A DNA stretch of 40,279 bases from Hyphomonadaceae bacterium (GCA_009773395.1 WRPI01000010.1:1-40279); one strand, 5' to 3'. Shown: positions 8,034 through 16,181, counted from the first letter of the stretch. A program made the numbers and translations. Notes: generated by a model from the letters alone, not told the origin.

Positions 8034-9535
8034 TGACACAAACTTCAGTTCCAGCCTATACCGCATTCAAAACCGCGCGCCCTGACCAATGGGTCAAAAG
8101 CGTCACTGGTGATTGGGAAATTATTGTCGGCATGGAAGTGCATGCCCAAGTGAGCGCGAAATCAAAGCTGTTTTCGGGCGCATCTGCTGCCTATGGCGGT
8201 GACCCTAATTCACACGTCGCAATGGTTGATGCGGGTATGCCTGGCATGTTGCCCGTGATAAACAAGTTCGTGGTTGAACAAGCCGTGAAAACTGGCCTTG
8301 GATTGGGTGCAAAAATCAATTTATGGTCAAGGTTTGACCGCAAAAACTACTTCTACCCAGATTTGCCGCAAGGTTATCAAATTAGCCAATATCTTTACCC
8401 AATTATCGGTGAGGGGTCGCTTGAAGTCGCCTCGGAAGATGGCAGCATGATAATGGTTGGCATTGAACGGATTCACCTTGAGCAAGATGCGGGTAAATCA
8501 ATCCATGACCTTGACCCCAATTCGACCTATGTTGATTTGAACCGTTCGGGCTGCGCTTTGATGGAAATTGTTTCAAAGCCCGATATTCGCTCGGCGGATG
8601 AGGCAGCGAATTATTTCAAAAACCTTCGCGCTTTGGTTCGTTATCTTGAAACTTGCGACGGCAATATGGACGAAGGCTCTATGCGGGCTGATGTCAATGT
8701 TTCAGTGCGTAGGCCGGGGGGTGAATTGGGCACACGTTGCGAAATTAAGAATGTCAATTCGACCAAATTTGTCGGCATGGCGGTTAATTATGAAGCGCGG
8801 CGACAAATTGAAATCCTGGAAGACGGCGGCACAATTGACCAAGAGACGCGCCTTTTTGACGTTAAGACCGGGCAAACCCGCACTATGCGTTCCAAGGAAG
8901 ATGCGCATGATTACCGCTATTTTCCTGATCCCGATTTATTGCCATTGATTTTGGACGAAGCATGGGTTGAAAATATTCGCGCGAATTTACCCGAACTTCC
9001 GGCGGCAATGAAAGCTCGTTTTCAAAGCCAATACGGCCTTTCGGCCTATGATGCCGATGTTTTGGTGGCCGATAAAGAATTTGCGGCTTTCTATGAAGAA
9101 GTGGCAAAGGGCCGCGACGCCAAAATCGCCAATAGCTGGATGACAGTTGAACTTTTTGGCTGGCTCAATAAAAACGGCAAAGAATTATCGCAAAGCCCCA
9201 TAGGCGCGGCGGCTTTGGGCGGCCTTGTCGGCCTAATTACCGATGGCACAATAAACGGCAAAATCGCCAAAGACGTCTTCGCCAAAATGATTGAAACTGG
9301 CGATGAAGCAGCGGTAATCGTTGAACGCGAAGGCCTAAAACAAACCACAGACACCGGCGCAATTGAAGCCTCAATCGACGCCCTAATGGCCACCAACCCC
9401 GAAAAAGTCGCCGAAGCCCGCGAAAAACCAAAAATGCTCGGCTGGTGGGTCGGGCAAGTGATGAAAGCGACAGGCGGCAAGGCGAACCCCGCGATTGTGA
9501 ATGAGATTTTGAAGGGGAAATTGGGGATAGATTAA
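8033..9535 (+). CDS. gatB: Aspartyl/glutamyl-tRNA amidotransferase subunit B
   Basis: This 500-residue kinase/transferase subunit activates the misacylated tRNA with ATP and transfers ammonia. It has the GatB hallmarks: [10 protein letters not shown] near residue 29, [30 protein letters not shown], then RADVNVSVR and the [12 protein letters not shown] block. A C-terminal YqeY-like helical tRNA-binding domain (about 350-500) ends in [14 protein letters not shown]. Start overlaps the gatA stop. It ends the operon and converges on a minus-strand gene 75 bp away. No clear terminator is seen between them. Confidence 0.97.
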   Translation: MTQTSVPAYTAFKTARPDQWVKSVTGDWEIIVGMEVHAQVSAKSKLFSGASAAYGGDPNSHVAMVDAGMPGMLPVINKFVVEQAVKTGLGLGAKINLWSRFDRKNYFYPDLPQGYQISQYLYPIIGEGSLEVASEDGSMIMVGIERIHLEQDAGKSIHDLDPNSTYVDLNRSGCALMEIVSKPDIRSADEAANYFKNLRALVRYLETCDGNMDEGSMRADVNVSVRRPGGELGTRCEIKNVNSTKFVGMAVNYEARRQIEILEDGGTIDQETRLFDVKTGQTRTMRSKEDAHDYRYFPDPDLLPLILDEAWVENIRANLPELPAAMKARFQSQYGLSAYDADVLVADKEFAAFYEEVAKGRDAKIANSWMTVELFGWLNKNGKELSQSPIGAAALGGLVGLITDGTINGKIAKDVFAKMIETGDEAAVIVEREGLKQTTDTGAIEASIDALMATNPEKVAEAREKPKMLGWWVGQVMKATGGKANPAIVNEILKGKLGID

Positions 9536-9609
9536 CCTCAAAAACCCACCCTCGGCGTTTATATTCGCTATCCTCGTCTAATTCAAAAAACCTAAAAGTA
9601 CTTGCAGGT

Positions 9610-10302
9610 TCATTTTCGGTTTTCAAAGTTAAAAATCGTATAACTTATTGACTTCAAATCATCTCGCACGTAAGTCGTTTCCAAAGTTTGGCTGTATAAT
9701 TCGGGTGAAAAGTAGTAGAAATCACAATAACTTAGGTCGGTTTCTTGAATTCCACGGCACCCCGTCAAACGTCTTGCAAGGCCGCCGTCAGATTTATTGA
9801 TCGCCTCATAATAGTCATCCATAGAAAAAACACGCAGACCCGCGACAAAACGATTGCCAATCTTAATTCTTGAGTGGCTCGTCGGCAACATTTGGCACGT
9901 ATCGGGCGTGTTAGCTAACAAAGATGAATAAGTCTCAAAATCGCTCTCTAAAATTTCAACTGTAGAATATTGTAACTTACCACCACTAAATCGTTGAATA
10001 AAAAAAATATCAAGAAATTTGTCGCGGTATTGTGTGAAGTAACAAAGCGAGTGTTGTTCCCAAGTCGGTTCTGAATACTCTGACTTCTCCAATACGACAC
10101 GTCCAAATCCGACTTTGTTTGCAATTACTGAAAGCGGGGTTTGACCAATGATAAACATATCTAGCCCAAGGAAAATTTCAGTAGGCATTGCTCTATCAAC
10201 ATAATTGAGAGACGGTGGTCTCATATGCACATCGCTAGCGAATAACAAATTGGGAAAAGTGATTATAGTAAATAGAAAAGTGCCCAGCCTTTTGAAATTC
10301 AT
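9610..10302 (-). CDS. Hypothetical secreted protein
   Basis: About 230 residues, not recognised. The first 22 residues form a signal peptide (FKRLGTFLFTIITFPNLLFA then S-D), so the product is probably periplasmic or outer-membrane associated. It contains several Tyr/Phe-rich stretches and five cysteines (including TPDTCQML, LTGCRGIQE, LSYCDFYYF) that could form disulfides. The reading frame extends to a TTG at 10326 that overlaps the antitoxin stop. ATG 10302 places the signal peptide at the N-terminus and is preferred. It may be cotranscribed with the toxin-antitoxin genes upstream, but no functional link is known. Confidence 0.6.
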   Translation of the reverse strand: MNFKRLGTFLFTIITFPNLLFASDVHMRPPSLNYVDRAMPTEIFLGLDMFIIGQTPLSVIANKVGFGRVVLEKSEYSEPTWEQHSLCYFTQYRDKFLDIFFIQRFSGGKLQYSTVEILESDFETYSSLLANTPDTCQMLPTSHSRIKIGNRFVAGLRVFSMDDYYEAINKSDGGLARRLTGCRGIQETDLSYCDFYYFSPELYSQTLETTYVRDDLKSISYTIFNFENRK

Positions 10303-10322
10303 TGTGGGTGCTCGTCTCAACT

Positions 10323-10655
10323 TCAAGCCGCCCTATCCATTCCATCGACTACTGCCGTAAAATGCACCCCTGCTTCAATTTGCAGAGCATGAATTATCGC
10401 AAACAAATTATTTGCTGAAGGGTTGCCTTTGGCGCTTAGCATTCGCATAAGGCTTTTGGGTGGGATTTTGGTTTCTTGTGAAAGTGTTTCAAAACCGATT
10501 GTTGCATTTACATAATCACGCAAAATCGATTTTCCAACATTGGATTCGCCGTCGAGAAGTGCACTTATACCTTCAGCCAGCAATGCCTGTTTGAAACTAG
10601 GGTCGCTTTGCAGCCTTGCTGCGACCGTTTCCTTAAAGCTTTTTGTAAGCGCCAT
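10323..10655 (-). CDS. HigA-type addiction-module antidote
   Basis: This 110-residue XRE-type antitoxin belongs to the family paired with RelE/ParE toxins whose toxin gene comes first. The helix-turn-helix lies near 55-85 (TIGFETLSQETKIPPKSLMRML, quoted here in part as ETKIPPKSLMRML). The N-terminal FKETVAARLQSDPSFKQALL is typical of that family. It should neutralise the toxin and repress the operon. Two in-frame ATGs exist (10661, 10655). The second has AAGGA at an 8-base spacing and is chosen. It overlaps the 3' end of the toxin gene by 23 bases, indicating coupling. Confidence 0.85.
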   Translation of the reverse strand: MALTKSFKETVAARLQSDPSFKQALLAEGISALLDGESNVGKSILRDYVNATIGFETLSQETKIPPKSLMRMLSAKGNPSANNLFAIIHALQIEAGVHFTAVVDGMDRAA

Positions 10656-10983
10656 GACCATTTTCCTTTTTTCTTAACTTGTAATCTTCCCAATATAATT
10701 TCGCTTTTGCTATGTCATTTTGTTGGCGTTTTTTTGTTCCGCCAATCAGAAGAATTACAATTTCACCGCCATCATTTCCAAAATAAATTCTATATCCAGG
10801 GCCGAAATCAATTTTAATCTCGCTTACACTCCCACTAACAGCTTTCGCATTCGAGAAGTTACCCTCTTCAATTCGTGCCACATATCTACTAATTTTAGCA
10901 AGAGTTACCGAATTTTGATTGTTATACCATTCTTCAAATGGGCAAGTATCGTCTCGCAAAATATATTGAAAAACTTCAACCAC
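10633..10983 (-). CDS. RelE/HigB-type toxin
   Basis: This RelE/ParE-superfamily toxin of about 116 residues is likely a ribosome-dependent mRNA interferase. The core family pattern is present: FEEWYNN near residue 16, IARIEEGNF-like helix (YVARIEEGNFSNAK), VSEIKIDFGPGYRIYFGND, then EIVILLIGGTKKRQQNDIAKAK. The frame extends upstream to 11031, but the GTG at 10983 puts the conserved VVEVFQYI at the N-terminus as in relatives. The start remains uncertain. It precedes and overlaps its antitoxin, the usual order for this subfamily. Confidence 0.82.
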   Translation of the reverse strand: MVEVFQYILRDDTCPFEEWYNNQNSVTLAKISRYVARIEEGNFSNAKAVSGSVSEIKIDFGPGYRIYFGNDGGEIVILLIGGTKKRQQNDIAKAKLYWEDYKLRKKENGHGAYKKL

Positions 10984-11107
10984 ATTCAATCCATTAAAAT
11001 GACAATCTAAATTGCGTTGACGGTAACACATATGATACCAATTGTCAAAGCGTAATAATTCGTGACCTTAGCGCTTCTGTTTCCTACCCTACCCTTAGGA
11101 GTTACCC

Positions 11108-11278
11108 ATGTCGCCTGTTGAAAAAATCTTACTCGCGCTGACGCCTGAAATGGCTGCTAATGTTCGGGCTTTGGTTGCGGGCGGTGAAATGAACGATGCG
11201 GGCATAGCCTTTAAGGAAAACCTTCACTCTGTGCCTATATGCCGCACGCCGATTGACGGAAATTGTATTGCACTTTGA
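11108..11278 (+). CDS. Small hypothetical protein (56 aa)
   Basis: A 56-codon frame opens with ATG 6 bases after a strong AGGAG (11097-11101) and ends at TGA 11278. It encodes MSPVEKILLALTPEMAANVR followed by an Ala/Gly segment and three cysteines or prolines near the end (PICRTPIDGNC). It has amphipathic helix character and no signal peptide. No family is recognised. The good ribosome site and the promoter-sized gap after the divergent toxin gene support it. Coding status is otherwise unproven. Confidence 0.5.
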   Translation: MSPVEKILLALTPEMAANVRALVAGGEMNDAGIAFKENLHSVPICRTPIDGNCIAL

Positions 11279-11334
11279 TGCAATGTTCATCATGCTAAGC
11301 ACCCTGACAATTATGTCTGTGAAAGATTTTCACG

Positions 11335-11928
11335 ATGGGTTTTACTAGGAAATTACCATTTGGAATTCTTGGTTGCTTAGTTTGCTTTTTAAGCGCTTTT
11401 AATGTGGCTGAGGCGCAAATCTCTGAAATTCGGCTAGGGGTTTTTGATCATAATGTTAATATTCACGCCAAAAATGGCGGGAAAGAAAAAGGCCCAGACG
11501 TACAAGCGCAGGTGGTTTTTGAAAGCCCAAAATGGCTTGAATGGGCCTATAGTCCGCGTCCACTTATAGTTGGCAGTTTGAATACGCACGGTGAAACTAG
11601 TTTTTTGGGCGCTGGCATGGAATGGAGCATACCGCTCGGTGAGCAATTTGAGTTGCTACCATTTTTCGGTATTGTTTACCACAACGGCGATTTCTTGGAT
11701 AACCCTTATGCCCCAGCAGACATCTCTAGGCATACTTGGTTTAATGAAGAAAAACTGGCTCTTGGTTCACGTGATTTGTTTTGGCTTGGATTAGATTTAG
11801 AACGCAAACTTAGCGATGAATGGGCAATTGCGTTTCATTATGAACACTTAAGCCACGGTCAGATATTGGGCGAGGGCAAAAACCAAGGCCTAGATAATTT
11901 CGGCTTGAGGATTGGGCGAAAGTTCTAA
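11335..11928 (+). CDS. PagL-like lipid A 3-O-deacylase / acyloxyacyl hydrolase
   Basis: This 197-residue outer-membrane beta-barrel enzyme is predicted to remove the 3-O acyl chain of lipid A. A signal peptide covers about 1-28 (ending FNVAEAQ). The barrel shows alternating strands with aromatic girdles (SPRPLIVGSLNT, FLGAGMEWSIPLG). The PagL active-site segment is visible near residues 168-173 in FHYEHLSHGQ, giving the His-x-Ser pair, followed by GLDNFGLRIGRKF, the family's C-terminal strand with a terminal aromatic residue. It is a monocistronic plus-strand gene. PagL family activity often lowers endotoxin signalling, but here only the fold and motif are seen. Confidence 0.82.
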   Translation: MGFTRKLPFGILGCLVCFLSAFNVAEAQISEIRLGVFDHNVNIHAKNGGKEKGPDVQAQVVFESPKWLEWAYSPRPLIVGSLNTHGETSFLGAGMEWSIPLGEQFELLPFFGIVYHNGDFLDNPYAPADISRHTWFNEEKLALGSRDLFWLGLDLERKLSDEWAIAFHYEHLSHGQILGEGKNQGLDNFGLRIGRKF

Positions 11929-12017
11929 ATTTTACTTCGTACTTACAACCCTTCTGTTACCCAATGTTGCATAGGTGGCTATGCCTGTCGTCATTTTCTC
12001 TCGATGAAAAGAGATAA

Positions 12018-12905
12018 TTATTTCGCGCTAACCCGTCCCCAAAACGTATTAATCCCCAACCCCGCCAAAACCAAGCCCGAAGCGATAATTTTCCATGTGG
12101 GCAAGGTTTCTTGCAATAGCAGCACCGAAGCACCTATCCCCGAAATTGGCACCAAGAGCGCGAGGGGGGCGATTGCTGCGGCTTTATATCGCCCCAATAA
12201 AAAGCCCCATGCGGCATAGCCGAACATGCTGTTGCCAACGCTTTGCCATGCCAGTGCCGCCCATGCTTCAAGATTTGCATTGGTAATCATGGCAAAAATT
12301 TGGCTGCCACCTTCGGTGAAATATGAATATAGCAACAAAGGCGGGAAGGCGAATAGGCCGCCCCAAACCACATAGGAAAGCGTGTTCACATTGGGGGTTT
12401 TGCGGATGATTATGTTGGATAGCGCCCAACAAAATGAGCCAATTATGGCGAGCGCAAGCGCGATTGGCGTTGCTTCGCCGCCGCCCTTGACGCCAATCAG
12501 CACGACCCCACTTGCGGCAATAAAAAGCGCGACAATCTGATATTTCGCTACTTTTTCGCCACTCACCACCATCGCCAAGCCAATAGTAAAAAACACTTGC
12601 ACCTGCATAATAAGGCTCGCAAGACCCGGGGAAAGGCCGAGTTTCATGGCCGTAAATAACAATCCAAACTGCCCCGCGCCAACCAGAATGCCATAAAACG
12701 CAATGTCTTTAATCGGCACTTTGGGACGTTTAAGGAAGAAACAAAGTGGGAAGAAAACAAATAAGAACCGCAACGCCGCAAACAATATTGGCGGAAAATG
12801 TTCCAGGCCAATGTGAATGACTACGAAGTTTGATCCCCATACCAAGGTTACCAAAATTGCCAATATTAAATGCGGCAAGGAAAGCGTTGATTTGGTGTGC
12901 GGCAT
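12018..12905 (-). CDS. EamA/DMT-family transporter
   Basis: A 295-residue inner-membrane protein with ten predicted helices in two EamA repeats (about 8-140 and 148-290). The first repeat opens with LAILVTLVWGSNFVVIHIGL and the second carries FCWALSNIIIRK. Both repeats end in the typical GASVLLLQETLP / SGLVLAGLGIN-like helices. It belongs to the drug/metabolite exporter superfamily, whose members often move amino acids or metabolites. The substrate is not inferable. Its ATG directly follows the lipB stop (TAAATG at 12903-12908), so it is the last gene of the L,D-transpeptidase-lipB-eamA operon. Confidence 0.85.
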   Translation of the reverse strand: MPHTKSTLSLPHLILAILVTLVWGSNFVVIHIGLEHFPPILFAALRFLFVFFPLCFFLKRPKVPIKDIAFYGILVGAGQFGLLFTAMKLGLSPGLASLIMQVQVFFTIGLAMVVSGEKVAKYQIVALFIAASGVVLIGVKGGGEATPIALALAIIGSFCWALSNIIIRKTPNVNTLSYVVWGGLFAFPPLLLYSYFTEGGSQIFAMITNANLEAWAALAWQSVGNSMFGYAAWGFLLGRYKAAAIAPLALLVPISGIGASVLLLQETLPTWKIIASGLVLAGLGINTFWGRVSAK

Positions 12906-13568
12906 TTACCCTAAATATTTCTCAAAATTAGCTTGTAACGCTTTATCCAAATCCGCCATCACTTTGCTAACGCCAAGATTCAACAAACTCGTGACCCCAT
13001 ATTCTTCGGCATTCATACCGCAGGGGTTAATGCGGGTGAAATGTTCAAGATTTGGGGACACATTAATCGAAACCCCATGAAAACTAACCCAACGCCGTAT
13101 GCGCAAACCAATCGCGGCGATTTTTTCCTCGCGCACATTGCCGCCAATTTGCGGCACGTCAACCCAAACCCCAATTCGCTCATCGCGAATATTGCCAGTG
13201 ACGCCCAAATCCACAAGTGTCGCTATCACCCAATTCTCAACATCACAAACAAATTTACGGACATCGCGTCCTCGATTTTTCAAATCAAGCATCAAATAAA
13301 TCACGCGCTGGCCTGGGCCATGATAGGTCACTTGCCCGCCGCGTCCAGTTTTGGTGATTTCAATATCGCGAGCATCAATTATATCCGCAACATTACCCGA
13401 AGTGCCAATTGTGAAAATCGGCGGATGCTCCAACAGCCACACCATTTCGTGCGCGCGGCCTTCGTGAATTGCCTGCACACGGGCTTCCATGAAATCAACG
13501 GCGGTTTGATAGGGGACAAGCGCGTCGCTTACTCGCCATTCGATTCCGTCGTCAAAACCAATTATCAC
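12906..13568 (-). CDS. lipB: Octanoyl-[ACP]:protein octanoyltransferase LipB
   Basis: This 220-residue enzyme transfers octanoate from acyl carrier protein to the lipoyl domains of 2-oxoacid dehydrogenases and the glycine cleavage H protein. The family signature GRGGQVTYHGPGQ is at 75-87. The catalytic dyad is visible as K149 (EEKIAAIGLRIRRWVSFHG region) and C183 (NPCGM). Length is normal. It lies 4 bp downstream of the L,D-transpeptidase gene and abuts the EamA gene, so all three are likely cotranscribed. Confidence 0.96.
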   Translation of the reverse strand: MIIGFDDGIEWRVSDALVPYQTAVDFMEARVQAIHEGRAHEMVWLLEHPPIFTIGTSGNVADIIDARDIEITKTGRGGQVTYHGPGQRVIYLMLDLKNRGRDVRKFVCDVENWVIATLVDLGVTGNIRDERIGVWVDVPQIGGNVREEKIAAIGLRIRRWVSFHGVSINVSPNLEHFTRINPCGMNAEEYGVTSLLNLGVSKVMADLDKALQANFEKYLG

Positions 13569-13572
13569 AGCG

Positions 13573-14097
13573 CTAATTTACAACTTGTACTTGGGTTTCA
13601 CCTAGGCCGACTTCTTCGACCAATTTGAAGAAAATCTCGGCATTGCGCTTGGTTACGCGCACACAGCCATGCGACGCAGGGCGGCCTAACCTGCCAACTG
13701 CACTTGTGCCATGAATGGCATAACCACCGGTGAAAAACACTGCAAACGGCATGGGCGCATTGTCATAAGTGCGAGACAACCAAAGCACGTGTTTGCGTTG
13801 TGCAGTCCAAGTGCCTGTTGGAGTTTCAAAGCCCGCGCGGCCGGTTGAAACCGCCCAAACATACAACATTTCACCGTCAAGGCTAATATAGACCGATTGC
13901 TCGGATAAATCGACCTTGGCTTGCAAACGCGCAGCCATGGCTTGGCCAGGCAAAACCATTGCAAAAAACACGCCCAAAACCGCCAAAATCCGATTGGTCA
14001 ACCTAAACCCCAAAATCAATGCATAATCATTGCAATTCTTGGCACAATAATCAACAAATATATTCTTGAATAAATGCCCCAATGTGAATATCCACAT
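13573..14097 (-). CDS. L,D-transpeptidase (YkuD domain), secreted
   Basis: A cell-wall enzyme that forms 3-3 crosslinks or anchors proteins to peptidoglycan. The YkuD catalytic motif HGTSAVGRLGRPASHGCVRV spans about 129-148, with the nucleophile C145. A hydrophobic signal segment (ILAVLGVFFAMVLPGQAMA) precedes the domain, so export to the periplasm is expected. The start is uncertain. ATG 14097 would leave about 30 residues before the signal peptide, whereas TTG codons near 14010 (with GGGG upstream) would place the signal at the N-terminus. It heads the operon with lipB and the EamA transporter. Confidence 0.85.
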   Translation of the reverse strand: MWIFTLGHLFKNIFVDYCAKNCNDYALILGFRLTNRILAVLGVFFAMVLPGQAMAARLQAKVDLSEQSVYISLDGEMLYVWAVSTGRAGFETPTGTWTAQRKHVLWLSRTYDNAPMPFAVFFTGGYAIHGTSAVGRLGRPASHGCVRVTKRNAEIFFKLVEEVGLGETQVQVVN

Positions 14098-14196
14098 GCA
14101 TTATGGCAAAATTATGTAACAAAGCCCGTGAATGCAGATTTCTTTGCATTTTGGTAATAACCCTATGCGCAATAATACGGGCATGGAATTTGGCCA

Positions 14197-14457
14197 ATGG
14201 ATGACCCCGCAATGCAAATAAAAAAAGTTGGTGTTGATATCGCCGTTTTGGTGGGGCGTTCGTCAATGGCGATGCATCAATTGCTACGCATGGGTCGCGG
14301 CGCCGTCATCCCCTTAGGCGCCAGCCCCGATGACCCAGTGTGGATACTCGCCAACAACCACCCAATCGCCCGCGGCGAAATCCAACTCGATGAAGAAAAA
14401 ATCTCGGTGGAGATAGTTGGCCCAGCAAACGTGCATGATTATTTCGCGGGGGCGTAA
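14197..14457 (+). CDS. Single SpoA-domain protein, FliN-like
   Basis: An 86-residue protein that is nearly all one SpoA (FliN/FliM C-terminal) domain. Recognisable family words are VDIAVLVGRSSMAMHQLL, the MGRGAVIPLG turn, NNHPIARGEI and a final beta strand ISVEIVG. FliN forms the flagellar motor switch C-ring with FliM and FliG. Compared with most FliN it lacks the N-terminal extension, and it stands outside a flagellar operon, divergent from the L,D-transpeptidase operon. It could be the genuine FliN of a scattered flagellar gene set, as in some alphaproteobacteria, or an accessory SpoA protein. Confidence 0.8.
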   Translation: MDDPAMQIKKVGVDIAVLVGRSSMAMHQLLRMGRGAVIPLGASPDDPVWILANNHPIARGEIQLDEEKISVEIVGPANVHDYFAGA

Positions 14458-14489
14458 CGCAGGCGATTTGTAGGCTATAATTAGAAGCT

Positions 14490-14520
14490 GTCATCCCCGA
14501 TTTATTCGGGGATCTCGTGC
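14490..14520 (+). repeat. REP-like palindromic unit
   Basis: GTCATCCCCGA followed by a short spacer and TCGGGGATCTCGTGC. It is the clean form of the unit found as a convergent pair at 2041-2117. Confidence 0.8.
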
Positions 14521-14700
14521 AGCAAAAGAGCGCTATGGTAGCCCCAAAAAGTCATCAAATGCTATCAAAAGCTATCATTCCTCGTGCAAATATTACCCCA
14601 AAAATGTTATGATTTGTTAGTATTTTCCTTTCGGTGATTTTGCGCGGGATTGCGTAATCTAGTATTATGTCACAGGATTGGTGGGGGTGGATAAGGGGTA
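14508..14700 (+). repeat. Non-coding direct repeat, copy 1
   Basis: Starts at GGGGATCTCGTG and carries two well conserved blocks: AAATGCTATCAAAAGCTATC (14557-14576) extended by ATTCCTC, and AAATGTTATGATTTGTTAG (14602-14620) extended by TATTTTCCTTTCG. It ends in a GGGGTGGATAAGGGG-like segment. The same blocks recur in the same order in copy 2. Confidence 0.75.
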
Positions 14701-14797
14701 GCGATTAGGTGCTGAAAAAGGCAAGACCCAATCGAAAACCTAGGCACAATTCGCATCATCTCTACAGAATAAACCGCAAAAAAATAGACACTTAGAG

Positions 14798-14861
14798 TTA
14801 ATTCACATCATGTCCCCGATTTACGATTTACCATTCGATTTACCATTCGGGGATCTCGTGC
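14798..14861 (-). repeat. 30-bp element (inverted) fused to an expanded REP unit
   Basis: Positions 14798-14822 are the reverse complement of the 15816 element with one mismatch. The adjoining REP-like unit is interrupted by a tandem doubling of GATTTACCATTC before TCGGGGATCTCGTGC. Confidence 0.65.
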
Positions 14862-15035
14862 CGCGAAAAGCCAGGTATGGCTGCCTATAAATGCTATCAA
14901 AAGCTATCATTCCTCATGTGATTAACACCCCCCCAAATGTTATGATTTGTTAGTATTTTCCTTTCGATAATTTTTGCCTGCTAGGTGGCTTAACCTCGCA
15001 TTATGCCACCAGTTTTATTGGGGTGGATAGGGGCA
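14849..15035 (+). repeat. Non-coding direct repeat, copy 2
   Basis: Contains the same blocks as copy 1 (14889-14915 and 14935-14966), with the same 45-46 bp block spacing, and ends in GGGGTGGATAGGGG. Sequence between blocks is diverged, so conservation is concentrated in the blocks. No open frame is shared, so the conserved part is probably RNA or DNA sites. Confidence 0.75.
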
Positions 15036-15166
15036 TGGGTTTGATGTAGGAAACGACCACGGTAATAGCGAAAAAATCGATTTCGTATTGCGTCATCGAA
15101 ATAGTATTTTAAGTTGTATTAATTTCACTAAACTATTTTGACGCACGAATGAAGGGAATATGATCG

Positions 15167-15670
15167 ATGTGTAAATTGGATAATTCAAAAACAAGCGACC
15201 TTCCGCCTGGGTCCTTAGATTTTCTAAAGAAATTTATCAGGTTAGAGTATTCATTGAAGAGAGCTGGGTATGTAAAGTCAAGTCCAAAATATAATTGCGC
15301 TGAAGCTGACTGGGATCGGTTAAATAAAGACATTGGAGAGGAATTTTTTAACAAATTAAAAAAGGAAGGCATCATACCGACGATTCTTAGCCAGCGTGAC
15401 AAAAAACAGCATTACGAAAAAAATGAAGTCATTTGGAAGGAGTTGGACCTTCCTCACATAACAAAAACACTGATTCGCTGCGTTAAAAACATCAGAAACA
15501 ACCTAGTTCATGGTTCGTTAAATTCTAAAAATCTGAAGAAATTCCCAAATTTTAATAAACGTCTAAAAGAGGCAAAGGCTATTATTGAGCATCTCGCCTT
15601 ATCAACTGAACCTATTAGACTTTGTTATGAGGGGCGAGAATCTGACGAATTCAACAACGAAAAAGCTTAA
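15167..15670 (+). CDS. Hypothetical protein with HEPN-like RNNLVH motif
   Basis: A 167-residue, Lys/Asn-rich, largely helical protein. It is more AT-rich than the backbone genes, which suggests acquisition. Residues 110-115 read RNNLVH inside KNIRNNLVHGS. This fits the Rx4H signature of HEPN domains, many of which are RNases in toxin-antitoxin and defence systems. The rest (LDFLKKFIRLEYSLKRAGYV, FFNKLKKEG) is consistent with the first helices of a HEPN bundle. AAGGGA precedes the ATG by about 9 bases. No partner antitoxin is adjacent. It sits between a duplicated non-coding repeat and a 30-bp repeat cluster. The HEPN assignment rests on motif and helical context, not on a profile search. Confidence 0.6.
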   Translation: MCKLDNSKTSDLPPGSLDFLKKFIRLEYSLKRAGYVKSSPKYNCAEADWDRLNKDIGEEFFNKLKKEGIIPTILSQRDKKQHYEKNEVIWKELDLPHITKTLIRCVKNIRNNLVHGSLNSKNLKKFPNFNKRLKEAKAIIEHLALSTEPIRLCYEGRESDEFNNEKA

Positions 15671-15803
15671 TTTTTTTTCAGAATACCCATGTGCTTAGGC
15701 AGTTGTCGCGATTATCCTGAGTTTTTTCTTCCTTGCTTGATAGGATGTCGGACGCCAGCATAGAAATTCCACCAGTTAGGATTGTAAATCGGTAATCGAA
15801 ATC

Positions 15804-15875
15804 AAATCGGGGACAAAATCGGGGACACGATATGAATTAAGTTTGAAATCGGGGACACGATGTGAATTAAGTTTG
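15804..15875 (+). repeat. Tandem 30-bp repeats (partial + two full units)
   Basis: Unit AAATCGGGGACACGATGTGA plus ATTAAGTTTG occurs at 15816-15845 and 15846-15875 with a single A/G difference, directly preceded by a 12-base partial unit at 15804. An inverted copy lies at 15951-15970 and another at 14798-14822. The GGGGACA core with flanking ATTAA resembles REP sequences associated with Y1-type (RAYT) transposases. No transposase gene is present. Confidence 0.75.
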
Positions 15876-15950
15876 ATTTGCTCATTTTCGCGCGTCATTC
15901 GTCCAAGCTACCACAATTAAATACCGCCGCAAGCGTCATTCAATATGCGC

Positions 15951-15970
15951 AATTCACATCGTTCCCCGAT
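15951..15970 (-). repeat. Inverted copy of the 30-bp element
   Basis: AATTCACATCGTTCCCCGAT is the complement of the core of the 15816 unit with one base missing. With the tandem units it forms an inverted pair spaced by about 75 bp, as expected for a BIME-like or relic MITE structure. Confidence 0.65.
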
Positions 15971-16181
15971 ATATTAACGATATATATATGCATCTCATCT
16001 TATCCGACACATCTAATCCAAAATTTAATCCGTCCATGATACTTCTCCATTCTTATATTCAAAGCCCAAGAACGCTCCAAACATTAACAACGAAGCGCAC
16101 CATAACTCAATTACGCAAGGTCCCCGAATTCAAAAGAAAACCACCGTTGTGTTTACATCGAGAACCCTATATGTTGACGAA

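Larger units (their letters stand above)
14458..15166. other. Gene-free stretch with duplicated non-coding block and REP units
   Basis: No convincing coding frame is seen. The stretch holds a REP-like unit at 14490-14520, two copies of a roughly 190-bp block with a period near 332-341 bp (14508-14700 and 14849-15035), and an inverted copy of the 30-bp element described at 15816 (14798-14822). These are listed separately. Confidence 0.75.
15671..16181. other. Gene-free stretch with 30-bp repeats
   Basis: Apart from the repeat units at 15804-15875 and 15951-15970, I see no gene, terminator or RNA here. The sequence is AT-rich. It includes a TATATATATG tract near 15981-15990 and a probable promoter region for the downstream secreted protein. 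Confidence 0.6.

Noticed and set aside
13041-13628. 195-codon plus-strand frame opposite lipB
   Set aside because: LipB on the minus strand has all catalytic residues and full length, so the plus frame is a shadow.
15804-15875. Tandem 30-bp repeats considered as a CRISPR array
   Set aside because: Units abut without spacers and no cas genes are present.
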